Part shown: positions 1 through 6,000 of the stretch, in pieces
Position numbering within the stretch: position 1 is the stretch's first letter
How the letters are laid out: every line of letters begins with the position of its first letter
Assembly (NCBI GenBank): GCA_937901625.1
Contig: CALDIE010000243.1
Span: 1-6,046 of the forward strand
Reading direction: 5' to 3'
DNA from: an uncultured Lachnospiraceae bacterium
GTDB taxonomy: Bacteria > Bacillota > Clostridia > Lachnospirales > Lachnospiraceae
Length of the DNA: 6,046 nucleotides
Translations under genes and position numbers: made by a program
The notes under the pieces: model-generated
The model's input: the letters and a program-made list of their open reading frames with translations, nothing else
Databases searched by the model: none
What the model was told of the DNA's origin: nothing

Positions 1-28
1 GGAGTTCAGACGTGTGCTCTTCCGATCT
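1..28 (-). other. Illumina adapter contamination (left end)
   Basis: These 28 bases match the Illumina TruSeq index-side adapter in reverse-complement orientation, ending in the diagnostic CTCTTCCGATCT. They are the exact reverse complement of 6001-6028, so the contig appears to have a 28-bp terminal inverted repeat, but this is library-preparation sequence and not genomic. The reading frame of rplJ stays open through it, so an automatic caller could extend the protein into adapter or start it on a TTG at 28-30 whose first T is adapter-derived. Genomic sequence starts at about base 29. The match is recalled from the well-known adapter sequence. Confidence 0.97.
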
Positions 29-354
29 TGAGATTCGCTTTCGAGGGTACGGATAACGCGCAGTTGGATCAGTATCTGGAGGGACCCAGCGCGATCGCGG
101 TTTCCAAGACGGATGCCACCGCTCCCGCAAGAGAGCTGGCTAAGTTTGCGAAGACCGCTCCCAAGCTTGAGATCAAGGCCGGTATCGTAGAGGGTACGGT
201 TTATGATGCGGCAGGGATCACTGCGATCGCAAGCATTCCTTCGAGAGAAGAATTACTTTCCAAACTGCTTGGCTCTATCCAGAGCCCGATCACGAACTTC
301 GCTCGTGTCGTAAAGCAGATCGCGGAAAAGGACGAAGCACCCGCAGAGGCATAA
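29..354 (+). CDS. rplJ: 50S ribosomal protein L10, 3' part (5' end missing)
   Basis: L10 (uL10) forms the base of the ribosomal stalk: its N-terminal domain binds 23S rRNA with L11, and its C-terminal helix carries L7/L12 dimers that recruit translation GTPases. About 107 residues remain. They include the core segment LEGPSAIAVS, the KFAKTAPKLEIKAGIVEG strand region and the SIPSREELLSKLLGSIQSP segment, which leads into the C-terminal helix (NFARVVKQIAEK) and an Ala/Glu-rich tail; TAA is at 352-354. L10 is usually about 165-175 residues, so some 60-70 N-terminal residues with the main rRNA-binding part are missing. The loss comes from the contig ending in adapter, not from a mutation. The first whole genomic codon is AGA at 31; the preceding xTG codon is incomplete because its first base may be adapter. 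It lies 89 bases upstream of rplL, the usual co-transcribed partner. Confidence 0.95.
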
Positions 355-371
355 GAGCGGGAGCCGGTACT

Positions 372-406
372 GACCCGGAAGGGTCGTTAGTTGTGGCGTG
401 ATCGCC
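372..406 (+). other. two small hairpins between rplJ and rplL
   Basis: Two short perfect inverted repeats lie in the 89-base rplJ-rplL gap. The first is GACCC-GGAA-GGGTC (372-385), a 5-bp stem closed by a GNRA-type tetraloop. The second is GGCG-TGAT-CGCC (395-406), a 4-bp stem. Neither is followed by a T-run, so neither looks like an intrinsic terminator. They may be RNA processing or stability elements in the rplJ-rplL message. Stems this short arise often by chance, so a function is inference only. Confidence 0.3.
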
Positions 407-430
407 GAAAAGTAAACATATATCATTAAT

Positions 431-436
431 GGAGGT
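431..436 (+). promoter_or_regulatory. rplL ribosome binding site
   Basis: GGAGGT at 431-436 is a near-perfect Shine-Dalgarno sequence, 7 bases before the ATG at 444. It decides the start: two other in-frame ATGs at 429 and 438 overlap or lie too close to this site to use it. A strong site fits the high demand for L12. Confidence 0.9.
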
Positions 437-443
437 AATGAAA

Positions 444-815
444 ATGGCAAAGTTGTCTACACAGGAAATCCTGGACGCTATCAAAGAGCTGTCCGTATTA
501 GAGTTGAATGATCTTGTTAAGGCTTGCGAGGAGGAGTTTGGTGTATCCGCAGCAGCAGGCGTTGTAGTTGCAGCAGCAGGTCCTGTAGCAGAGGTTGAGG
601 AGAAGACTGAGTTCGACGTTGAGTTGACCGAGGTTGGAGCTGAGAAGATCAAGGTTATCAAGGTTGTTCGCGAGATCACCGGTCTTGGTCTGAAGGAAGC
701 TAAGGAGCTCGTTGAGGGCGCACCTAAGGTTGTTAAGGAAGCAGCAGCCAAGGAAGAAGCTGAGGATATCAAGAAGAAGCTTGAGGAAGTTGGCGCTAAG
801 ATCACTCTTAAGTAA
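444..815 (+). CDS. rplL: 50S ribosomal protein L7/L12
   Basis: L7/L12 (bL12) is the multicopy stalk protein that binds EF-Tu, EF-G and other translation GTPases and stimulates their activity. The 123-residue product matches the usual length of about 120-125. The N-terminal dimerisation and L10-binding domain covers residues 1-33 (MAKLSTQEILDAIKELSVLE onward). The flexible Ala/Gly/Val-rich hinge is at about 34-52 (SAAAGVVVAAAGPVAEVEE). The C-terminal factor-binding domain starts at EKTEFDVEL (53) and includes the conserved IKVIKVVREITGLGLKEAKE stretch at 69-88. The start at 444 is chosen because the mature family N-terminus is MAKLST-like and GGAGGT sits 7 bases upstream; starting at 429 would add MEVMK. 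It follows rplJ, its assembly partner, and is followed by a strong terminator-like hairpin. Confidence 0.98.
   Translation: MAKLSTQEILDAIKELSVLELNDLVKACEEEFGVSAAAGVVVAAAGPVAEVEEKTEFDVELTEVGAEKIKVIKVVREITGLGLKEAKELVEGAPKVVKEAAAKEEAEDIKKKLEEVGAKITLK
549..580 (+). repeat. short direct repeat encoding the L12 hinge
   Basis: The 11-base unit GCAGCAGCAGG occurs at 549-559 and again at 570-580. It encodes the two alanine runs of the hinge (AAAG-VVV-AAAG). The repeat is explained by low-complexity protein sequence and uniform use of GCA for alanine. It is a plausible place for slippage but needs no mobile or regulatory explanation. Confidence 0.6.
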
Positions 816-837
816 TTTTCATTTAAACACAAAAAAC

Positions 838-886
838 GGAGATGGAGAAACTTTCTTGTATAAGAGGGTTTCTCTGTCTTTCTTTT
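838..886 (+). terminator. intrinsic terminator / attenuator after rplL
   Basis: A long hairpin starts 23 bases after the rplL stop. The 5' arm 840-857 pairs without interruption to 862-879 (18 pairs, four of them G-T wobbles) around a GTAT loop at 858-861; two more wobble pairs (838-839 with 880-881) can extend it. The core is GGAGAAAC with GTTTCTCT. A T-rich tract, TTTCTTTT (879-886), follows, and a run of six As precedes the stem (831-836), so the element could also work on the opposite strand. E. coli has a partial attenuator at the same place between rplL and rpoB. Whether this one stops all or only part of the transcription from rplJL cannot be seen from sequence. Confidence 0.85.
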
Positions 887-904
887 GTATGGAACGAAAA
901 GGTG

Positions 905-933
905 TTGACGGAAAAAACATATCGTGATACTAT
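905..933 (+). promoter_or_regulatory. predicted sigma-A promoter for rpoBC
   Basis: TTGACG at 905-910 (five of six matches to TTGACA) is separated by exactly 17 bases from TACTAT at 928-933 (four of six matches to TATAAT). A TG at 925-926 one base before the -10 makes an extended -10, TGATACTAT. The spacer contains an A6 run. It lies 18 bases beyond the terminator T-tract and about 93 bases before the rpoB start. Transcription would begin near 939-941. The position between a terminator and a gene with no other promoter supports the call; there is no experimental evidence in the window. Confidence 0.8.
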
Positions 934-940
934 GGAAAAT

Positions 941-982
941 GCGCCATTGTCGTATAAGGGGATTATTATGCCCTAATGGCGT
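941..982 (+). promoter_or_regulatory. dyad / 5' leader hairpin of the rpoB transcript
   Basis: CGCCATT (942-948) is the reverse complement of AATGGCG (975-981), with a G-T wobble extending it at 941/982. An inner AGGG (957-960) pairs with CCCT (971-974) directly next to the outer stem, leaving an 8-base bulge on the 5' side (949-956) and a 10-base loop (961-970). The predicted transcription start falls at the foot of this stem, so the rpoB mRNA would begin with a hairpin. No T-run follows, so it is not an obvious terminator, and it does not cover the ribosome binding site at 1012. It could be a 5'-end stability element, a protein-bound leader or a DNA operator. I do not recognise it as a named motif. 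Confidence 0.55.
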
Positions 983-1011
983 CGGGAACAGTAAATTTAT
1001 AGAAAAGTGAC

Positions 1012-1018
1012 GGGGTGA
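1012..1018 (+). promoter_or_regulatory. rpoB ribosome binding site
   Basis: GGGGTGA at 1012-1018 can pair with the 3' end of 16S rRNA with one G-U pair and lies 7 bases before the ATG at 1026. An ATG at 1019-1021 is out of frame with rpoB, and no in-frame alternative upstream has a better site. Confidence 0.85.
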
Positions 1019-1025
1019 ATGTTAA

Positions 1026-4000
1026 ATGAAAAAGAACAGATTACGACCCACTGACAACGGAAACAGTAAGCGTATGACTTTTGCCAGACAAAAAGAAGTT
1101 CTGGATATGCCATACCTTATTGAGATCCAGAAGAAATCCTACGAATGGTTCTTAAGCGATGGACTGAGAGAAGCCTTTGATGACATATCTCCCATTAAAG
1201 ACTTTTCGGAGAACTTAAGTCTTGAGTTCATTGATTTCAAATTGGATGAATCCGAGATCGCTCACAGCATCATCGAGTGCAAGGAGAGAGATCTGACCTA
1301 CGAGGCACCCTTGAAAGTTAAGGTACGCCTGAGTGACCGTGATGGAGAACACATTACGGATCATGAAGTATTTATGGGTAATTTCCCGCTGATGACGGAA
1401 ACCGGAACCTTTGTGATCAACGGTGCGGAGCGTGTTATCGTCAGCCAGCTGGTCCGTTCTCCCGGCATCTATTACGATATCACGAGAGACAAGATCGGTA
1501 AGAAGCTCTATTCCTGCCAGGTGATCCCCAGCCGTGGAGCATGGTTGGAGTATGAGTGTGATCAGAATGATTACTTCTATGTACGTGTGGACAGAACAAG
1601 AAAGCTGCCCGTCACGGTTCTTTTGCGTGCACTTGGTGTAGGCACCAACGAAGAGATCATCAACCTTCTCGGCGACGAGCCGAAGATCATCAAGACCTTC
1701 ATGAAGGATGTATCCACTAAGTATGAAGAGGGCTTAAAGGAGCTCTACAGCAAGGTTCGCCCCGGCGAGCCTTTCAGTGTTGACAGTGCCGAGAGCTATG
1801 TCACCAGCACCTTCTTTGACCCCAGACGTTATGATCTGGCAAGGGTCGGACGTTACAAGTTCAATAAGAAGCTTGCGCTTCGCAACCGTATTGCGGGACA
1901 TGTCCTTGCGGAGGATGTATTCAATCCTTTCACCGGTGAGATCATCGGTAAGGCAGGCGACACCGTTACGGTAGAAATGGCGGAAGAGATTCAGAACAGC
2001 GCCGTTGAGAGTGTGATGATCCAGGGTGAGGAGCGCAACGTCAAGGTTATCTCCAACCTGATGGTGGATATCGAGGAATGGCTTGATATCGACGCTGAAA
2101 AGCTCGGCATTACGGAGAAGGTTTACTGGCCGGTACTGAAGCGTATCCTCAGAGAGTACGAGTCCAGACCGGAAGAGTATGAGAATGCCGTTAAGAAGAA
2201 TGTTCACGAGCTGATCCCGAAGCATATCACCAAGAGCGATATCATTGCTTCCATCAACTATAATCTTCATATTGAACAGGGAATCGGAACCAACGACGAT
2301 ATTGACCATTTGGGCAATCGTCGTATCCGCGCGGTCGGTGAGCTGTTGCAGAACCAGTATCGCATCGGTCTGACCAGAATGGAGCGTGTGGTTCGTGAGC
2401 GTATGGGTACTTCGGATGCATCCGAAAATTCCGGAAACCTCACACCGCAGAGCCTGATCAACATCAAGCCTGTACAGGCTGCGATCAAGGAGTTCTTCGG
2501 ATCCTCCCAGCTCTCCCAGTTCATGGATCAGAACAACCCGTTGGGTGAGTTGACACATAAGCGTCGTCTCTCCGCGTTAGGACCCGGCGGTCTGTCCAGA
2601 GACCGTGCCGGATTCGAGGTTCGGGATGTACACTATACCCACTACGGAAGAATGTGCCCCATTGAGACCCCCGAAGGTCCCAACATCGGTCTGATCAACT
2701 CCCTGGCATCCTATGCAAGGATCAATGAGTACGGATTCGTTGAGGCACCGTATCGCAAGATCGACAAGTCCGATCCCCAGAACCCCAGGGTTACGGATGA
2801 AGTAGTATATATGACAGCGGACGAGGAGGATAACTACCACGTTGCGCAGGCGAATGAGGAACTCGACGAAGAGGGACATTTTGTCAACGAAATGGTATCC
2901 GGTCGTTACCGTACAGAGACACAGCAGTATCGTAAGTCCATGTTTGACTACATGGATGTATCCCCGAAGATGGTCTTCTCCGTGGCTACATCCCTGATCC
3001 CGTTTTTGCAGAACGATGACGCGAACCGTGCCCTGATGGGTTCGAACATGCAGCGTCAGGCAGTGCCCCTTCTCTTTACGGAAGCGCCTGCAGTAGGAAC
3101 CGGTATCGAGACCAAGGTTGCGGTTGACTCCGGTGTCTGTGTTGTCGCAAAGCATACGGGAACGGTTGTATACGTTTCCTCTGAAACGATCGTAGTCAGA
3201 ACGGACGACGATGAGCGTGACGAGTACCGTCTGGAGAAGTTCATGCGTTCCAACCAGTCCAACTGCTATAACCAGAAGCCGATCGTGGTCAAGGGTGACC
3301 ATGTGGAGGCCGGTCAGGTTATCGCGGACGGCCCTTCCACCTGCAACGGTGAGCTGGGACTCGGTAAGAATCCGTTGATCGGATTCATGACCTGGGAAGG
3401 TTACAACTACGAGGATGCTGTTCTTTTGAGCGAGCGTCTGGTACAGGAAGATGTTTATACTTCCATCCACATTGAAGAATACGAGGCAGAAGCTCGTGAT
3501 ACAAAGCTTGGACCGGAAGAAATTACCCGTGATGTACCGGGCGTTGGTGATGACGCCTTAAAGGACCTAGACGAAAACGGTATCATCCGTATTGGTGCTG
3601 AGGTGCGCGCCGGTGATATTTTGGTTGGTAAGGTTACTCCGAAGGGAGAGGCAGAACCGACCGCAGAAGAACGTTTGCTTCGCGCGATTTTCGGTGAGAA
3701 GGCGCGTGAGGTGCGTGATACTTCCTTGAAGGTACCGCACGGTGAGTATGGTATTGTCGTAGACGCAAAGGTATTTACCCGCGAAAACGGCGATGAGCTT
3801 CCGACCGGAGCAAACAAGGCGGTTCGTATTTACATTGCCCAGAAACGTAAGATTTCCGTAGGTGATAAGATGGCTGGTCGTCATGGTAACAAGGGTGTCG
3901 TTTCCCGTGTGTTGCCGGTAGAAGACATGCCGTTCTTGCCGAACGGACGTCCGTTGGATATCGTATTGAATCCGCTGGGTGTGCCGTCTCGAATGAATAT

Positions 4001-4910
4001 CGGACAGGTATTGGAGATTCACCTTTCTCTTGCTGCAAAGGCACTTGGCTTTAATATTGCCACACCGGTCTTTGATGGCGCAAAGGAGAAAGATATTACA
4101 GATACATTGGAGTTGGCAAATGATTATGTCAACTTAGAGTGGGATGAGTTCAAAGAGAAGCATGGCGATGAGCTGCGTCCGGAGGTATTGGATTACCTTT
4201 GGGAAAATCGTGATCACCGTGCACTCTGGAAGGGCGTTCCCATCAGCAAAGACGGAAAGGTTCGTTTGCGTGACGGACGTACCGGAGAATATTTCGACAG
4301 CCCGGTAACCATCGGACACATGCATTATCTGAAGTTGCACCACTTGGTTGATGACAAGATTCATGCGCGTTCGACTGGTCCGTACTCCCTCGTTACGCAG
4401 CAGCCGTTGGGTGGTAAAGCCCAGTTTGGTGGCCAGCGTTTCGGAGAGATGGAGGTTTGGGCACTCGAGGCATATGGCGCGGCCTATACCTTACAGGAGA
4501 TTCTGACCGTCAAGTCGGATGATGTGGTTGGTCGTGTGAAGACTTACGAGGCCATCATCAAGGGTGAAAATATTCCGGAGCCGGGTATTCCGGAGTCCTT
4601 TAAGGTGTTGATGAAGGAATTGCAGTCCCTGGCACTGGATGTGCGTGTATTAGATGAAAACGGTGAAGAAGTGGCGCTGAAGGAAACCAGCGAATACGGA
4701 AACACAAACATCAACGCGATTTTGGGTAGCGACCGTGACTACTCCGACCGCGACAAACAGGAATTACAGGCAAGCGGCTTCCAGCAGCAGGAATTTGATG
4801 AAAATCAGCAGCTGGTATCTGTAGATGACGAAGAGGCTGCACCTGAGGCGGAGGATGCATTGGCGATGGTGAATGCAGATTTCGACGAAGAAAACTTTGA
4901 CGAAGATTAA
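1026..4910 (+). CDS. rpoB: DNA-directed RNA polymerase subunit beta
   Basis: RpoB is the beta subunit of core RNA polymerase and forms one side of the active-site cleft. The product is complete at 1294 residues, longer than B. subtilis RpoB (about 1193) and in line with clostridial homologues. The start at 1026 has a ribosome binding site and a clostridia-like N-terminus before RQKEVLDMPYLIEIQ. The protrusion has SQLVRSPGIYYD. The rifampicin cluster is at about 493-518 (SSQLSQFMDQNNP onward); Q498, D501, H511 and S516 equal the sensitive-type E. coli Q513, D516, H526 and S531. GYNYEDA holds E796 and D797. The flap has TAEERLLRAIFGEKA near 880. Catalytic lysines K948 and K956 lie in GDKMAGRHGNKG, and H1113 in DDKIHARST. 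The C-terminal clamp segment GGKAQFGGQRFGEMEVWALE leads to an acidic tail ending DFDEENFDED. An insertion of about 40 residues relative to B. subtilis is at about 1032-1072. Synonymous codon choice shifts near 3400-3600. No frameshift or stop interrupts it. Confidence 0.99.
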   Translation: MKKNRLRPTDNGNSKRMTFARQKEVLDMPYLIEIQKKSYEWFLSDGLREAFDDISPIKDFSENLSLEFIDFKLDESEIAHSIIECKERDLTYEAPLKVKVRLSDRDGEHITDHEVFMGNFPLMTETGTFVINGAERVIVSQLVRSPGIYYDITRDKIGKKLYSCQVIPSRGAWLEYECDQNDYFYVRVDRTRKLPVTVLLRALGVGTNEEIINLLGDEPKIIKTFMKDVSTKYEEGLKELYSKVRPGEPFSVDSAESYVTSTFFDPRRYDLARVGRYKFNKKLALRNRIAGHVLAEDVFNPFTGEIIGKAGDTVTVEMAEEIQNSAVESVMIQGEERNVKVISNLMVDIEEWLDIDAEKLGITEKVYWPVLKRILREYESRPEEYENAVKKNVHELIPKHITKSDIIASINYNLHIEQGIGTNDDIDHLGNRRIRAVGELLQNQYRIGLTRMERVVRERMGTSDASENSGNLTPQSLINIKPVQAAIKEFFGSSQLSQFMDQNNPLGELTHKRRLSALGPGGLSRDRAGFEVRDVHYTHYGRMCPIETPEGPNIGLINSLASYARINEYGFVEAPYRKIDKSDPQNPRVTDEVVYMTADEEDNYHVAQANEELDEEGHFVNEMVSGRYRTETQQYRKSMFDYMDVSPKMVFSVATSLIPFLQNDDANRALMGSNMQRQAVPLLFTEAPAVGTGIETKVAVDSGVCVVAKHTGTVVYVSSETIVVRTDDDERDEYRLEKFMRSNQSNCYNQKPIVVKGDHVEAGQVIADGPSTCNGELGLGKNPLIGFMTWEGYNYEDAVLLSERLVQEDVYTSIHIEEYEAEARDTKLGPEEITRDVPGVGDDALKDLDENGIIRIGAEVRAGDILVGKVTPKGEAEPTAEERLLRAIFGEKAREVRDTSLKVPHGEYGIVVDAKVFTRENGDELPTGANKAVRIYIAQKRKISVGDKMAGRHGNKGVVSRVLPVEDMPFLPNGRPLDIVLNPLGVPSRMNIGQVLEIHLSLAAKALGFNIATPVFDGAKEKDITDTLELANDYVNLEWDEFKEKHGDELRPEVLDYLWENRDHRALWKGVPISKDGKVRLRDGRTGEYFDSPVTIGHMHYLKLHHLVDDKIHARSTGPYSLVTQQPLGGKAQFGGQRFGEMEVWALEAYGAAYTLQEILTVKSDDVVGRVKTYEAIIKGENIPEPGIPESFKVLMKELQSLALDVRVLDENGEEVALKETSEYGNTNINAILGSDRDYSDRDKQELQASGFQQQEFDENQQLVSVDDEEAAPEAEDALAMVNADFDEENFDED

Positions 4911-4920
4911 GGAAGGGGTG
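4911..4920 (+). promoter_or_regulatory. rpoC ribosome binding site
   Basis: GGAAGGGGTG begins directly after the rpoB stop and ends 6 bases before the rpoC ATG at 4927. Its GGGGTG core is the same as in the rpoB site, which fits matched translation of the two subunits made in equal amounts. The in-frame GTG at 4918 is part of this site and is unlikely to be the start. Confidence 0.85.
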
Positions 4921-4926
4921 CATAGA

Positions 4927-6000
4927 ATGCCGGAAACAAACAACAAAGACAACCAGCAGGTCAGCTTTGATGCGATTCGTATCGGGTTGGCGTCTCCGGA
5001 GACCATTCGCAAATGGTCCCACGGTGAAGTTTTAAAACCGGAAACAATTAACTACAGAACCCTGAAGCCGGAAAAGGACGGACTGTTCTGCGAGCGTATT
5101 TTCGGACCCAGCAAGGACTGGGAGTGCCACTGTGGTAAATATAAAAAGATTCGCTACAAGGGTGTCATTTGTGACCGTTGTGGTGTAGAGATTACCAAAG
5201 CAAGCGTACGTCGTGAGCGCATGGGTAGCATCGAATTGGCAGCCCCGGTATCTCATATTTGGTACTTTAAGGGAATCCCGAGTCGTATGGGATTGATTTT
5301 GGACCTCTCTCCGAAGATGTTGGAGCGCGTGTTGTATTTCGCTTCTTACATCGTATTGGATAGCGGTGATACCAATCTGGTTTACAAGCAGATTCTCACG
5401 GATGCAGAGTATCAGCAGGCCAGAGAAGAATATGGAAACGGATTCCGTGTAGGTATGGGTGCAGAAGCGATTTTAGAGCTTCTTCAAAACATTGACCTCG
5501 AGAAGGATTCTGCAGCACTAAAAGAAGAGTTGGAAACAGCCACCGGACAGAAGCGTGCAAAAATTATCAAACGTCTGGAAGTGACCGAAGCATTCCGCGA
5601 GTCCGGAAACCGTCCGGAGTGGATGATTTTGACGGTCATTCCGGTCATCCCGCCTGACTTGCGCCCGATGGTGCAGTTGGATGGTGGACGTTTTGCGACA
5701 TCCGATTTGAATGATTTGTATCGTCGAATCATCAACCGTAACAACCGTCTGCGTCGTCTTTTGGACATTGGCGGACCGGATATCATCGTGCGTAACGAGA
5801 AACGTATGTTACAGGAAGCGGTTGATGCATTGATTGATAATGGTCGTCGTGGCCGTCCGGTTACCGGACCGGGTAACAGAGCATTAAAGTCTCTGTCCGA
5901 CATGTTAAAAGGTAAGGGAGGACGTTTCCGTCAGAACCTGCTTGGTAAGCGTGTGGATTATTCCGGACGTTCCGTTATCGTCGTAGGACCGGAATTAAAG
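4927..6000 (+). CDS. rpoC: DNA-directed RNA polymerase subunit beta', 5' part (3' end missing)
   Basis: RpoC is the beta' subunit and carries the catalytic magnesium site of RNA polymerase. Exactly 358 codons are present, about 30% of a typical 1200-residue Firmicutes protein. The N-terminus (FDAIRIGLASPETIRKWSHG) leads to the YRTLKPEKDGLFCERIFGP segment. The clamp zinc site has all four ligands: C67, C69, C82 and C85 (CHC then CDRC). RPEWMILTVIPVIPPDLRP, LDGGRFATSDLNDLYRRIIN and the rudder/switch region ending GKRVDYSGRSVIVVGPELK (from 340) follow. The catalytic NADFDGD motif lies beyond the cut, so it cannot be checked. The start has a strong ribosome binding site, and the 16-base gap after rpoB implies co-transcription and translational coupling. 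The frame continues open into adapter from 6001 and would give a false tail RSEEHTSELQS...; this should be trimmed. The base at 6001 may by chance also match the genome. Confidence 0.97.

Noticed and set aside
391..424. Possible promoter in the rplJ-rplL gap (TTGTGG with TATATC)
   Set aside because: The boxes are 22 bases apart, too far for a sigma-A promoter, and the -35 box is weak. rplL is normally co-transcribed with rplJ.
290..832. 180-codon open frame on the - strand opposite rplL
   Set aside because: It lies across rplJ, the gap and rplL, whose sense proteins are unmistakable. Its low-complexity Ser/Ala/Thr product is the mirror of the Ala/Glu-rich L12 codons, and no family is recognisable.
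712..927. 71-codon + strand frame running from rplL across the terminator and promoter
   Set aside because: It begins inside rplL in another frame, has no ribosome binding site, is Lys/Arg-rich as expected of a shifted frame, and crosses the terminator hairpin and both promoter boxes.
947..969. Second promoter downstream of the main one (TATAAG at 953 or TATTAT at 964)
   Set aside because: Neither -10-like box has a -35-like sequence at a suitable distance, and both fall in the leader dyad. AT-rich leader sequence explains them.
816..1025. A small gene between rplL and rpoB, such as the methyltransferase gene found there in B. subtilis
   Set aside because: The gap is only 210 bases and is filled by the terminator, promoter, leader dyad and ribosome binding site. 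No frame with a start and ribosome binding site is present.
1734..2558. 274-codon open frame on the - strand inside rpoB
   Set aside because: It is wholly antisense to a conserved part of rpoB. Long antisense frames are expected from the codon bias of the sense gene, and the product resembles no family I know.
2577..3470. 297-codon open frame on the - strand inside rpoB
   Set aside because: Same reasoning: a shadow of the rpoB codon pattern over the most conserved core of the gene, with no recognisable domains.
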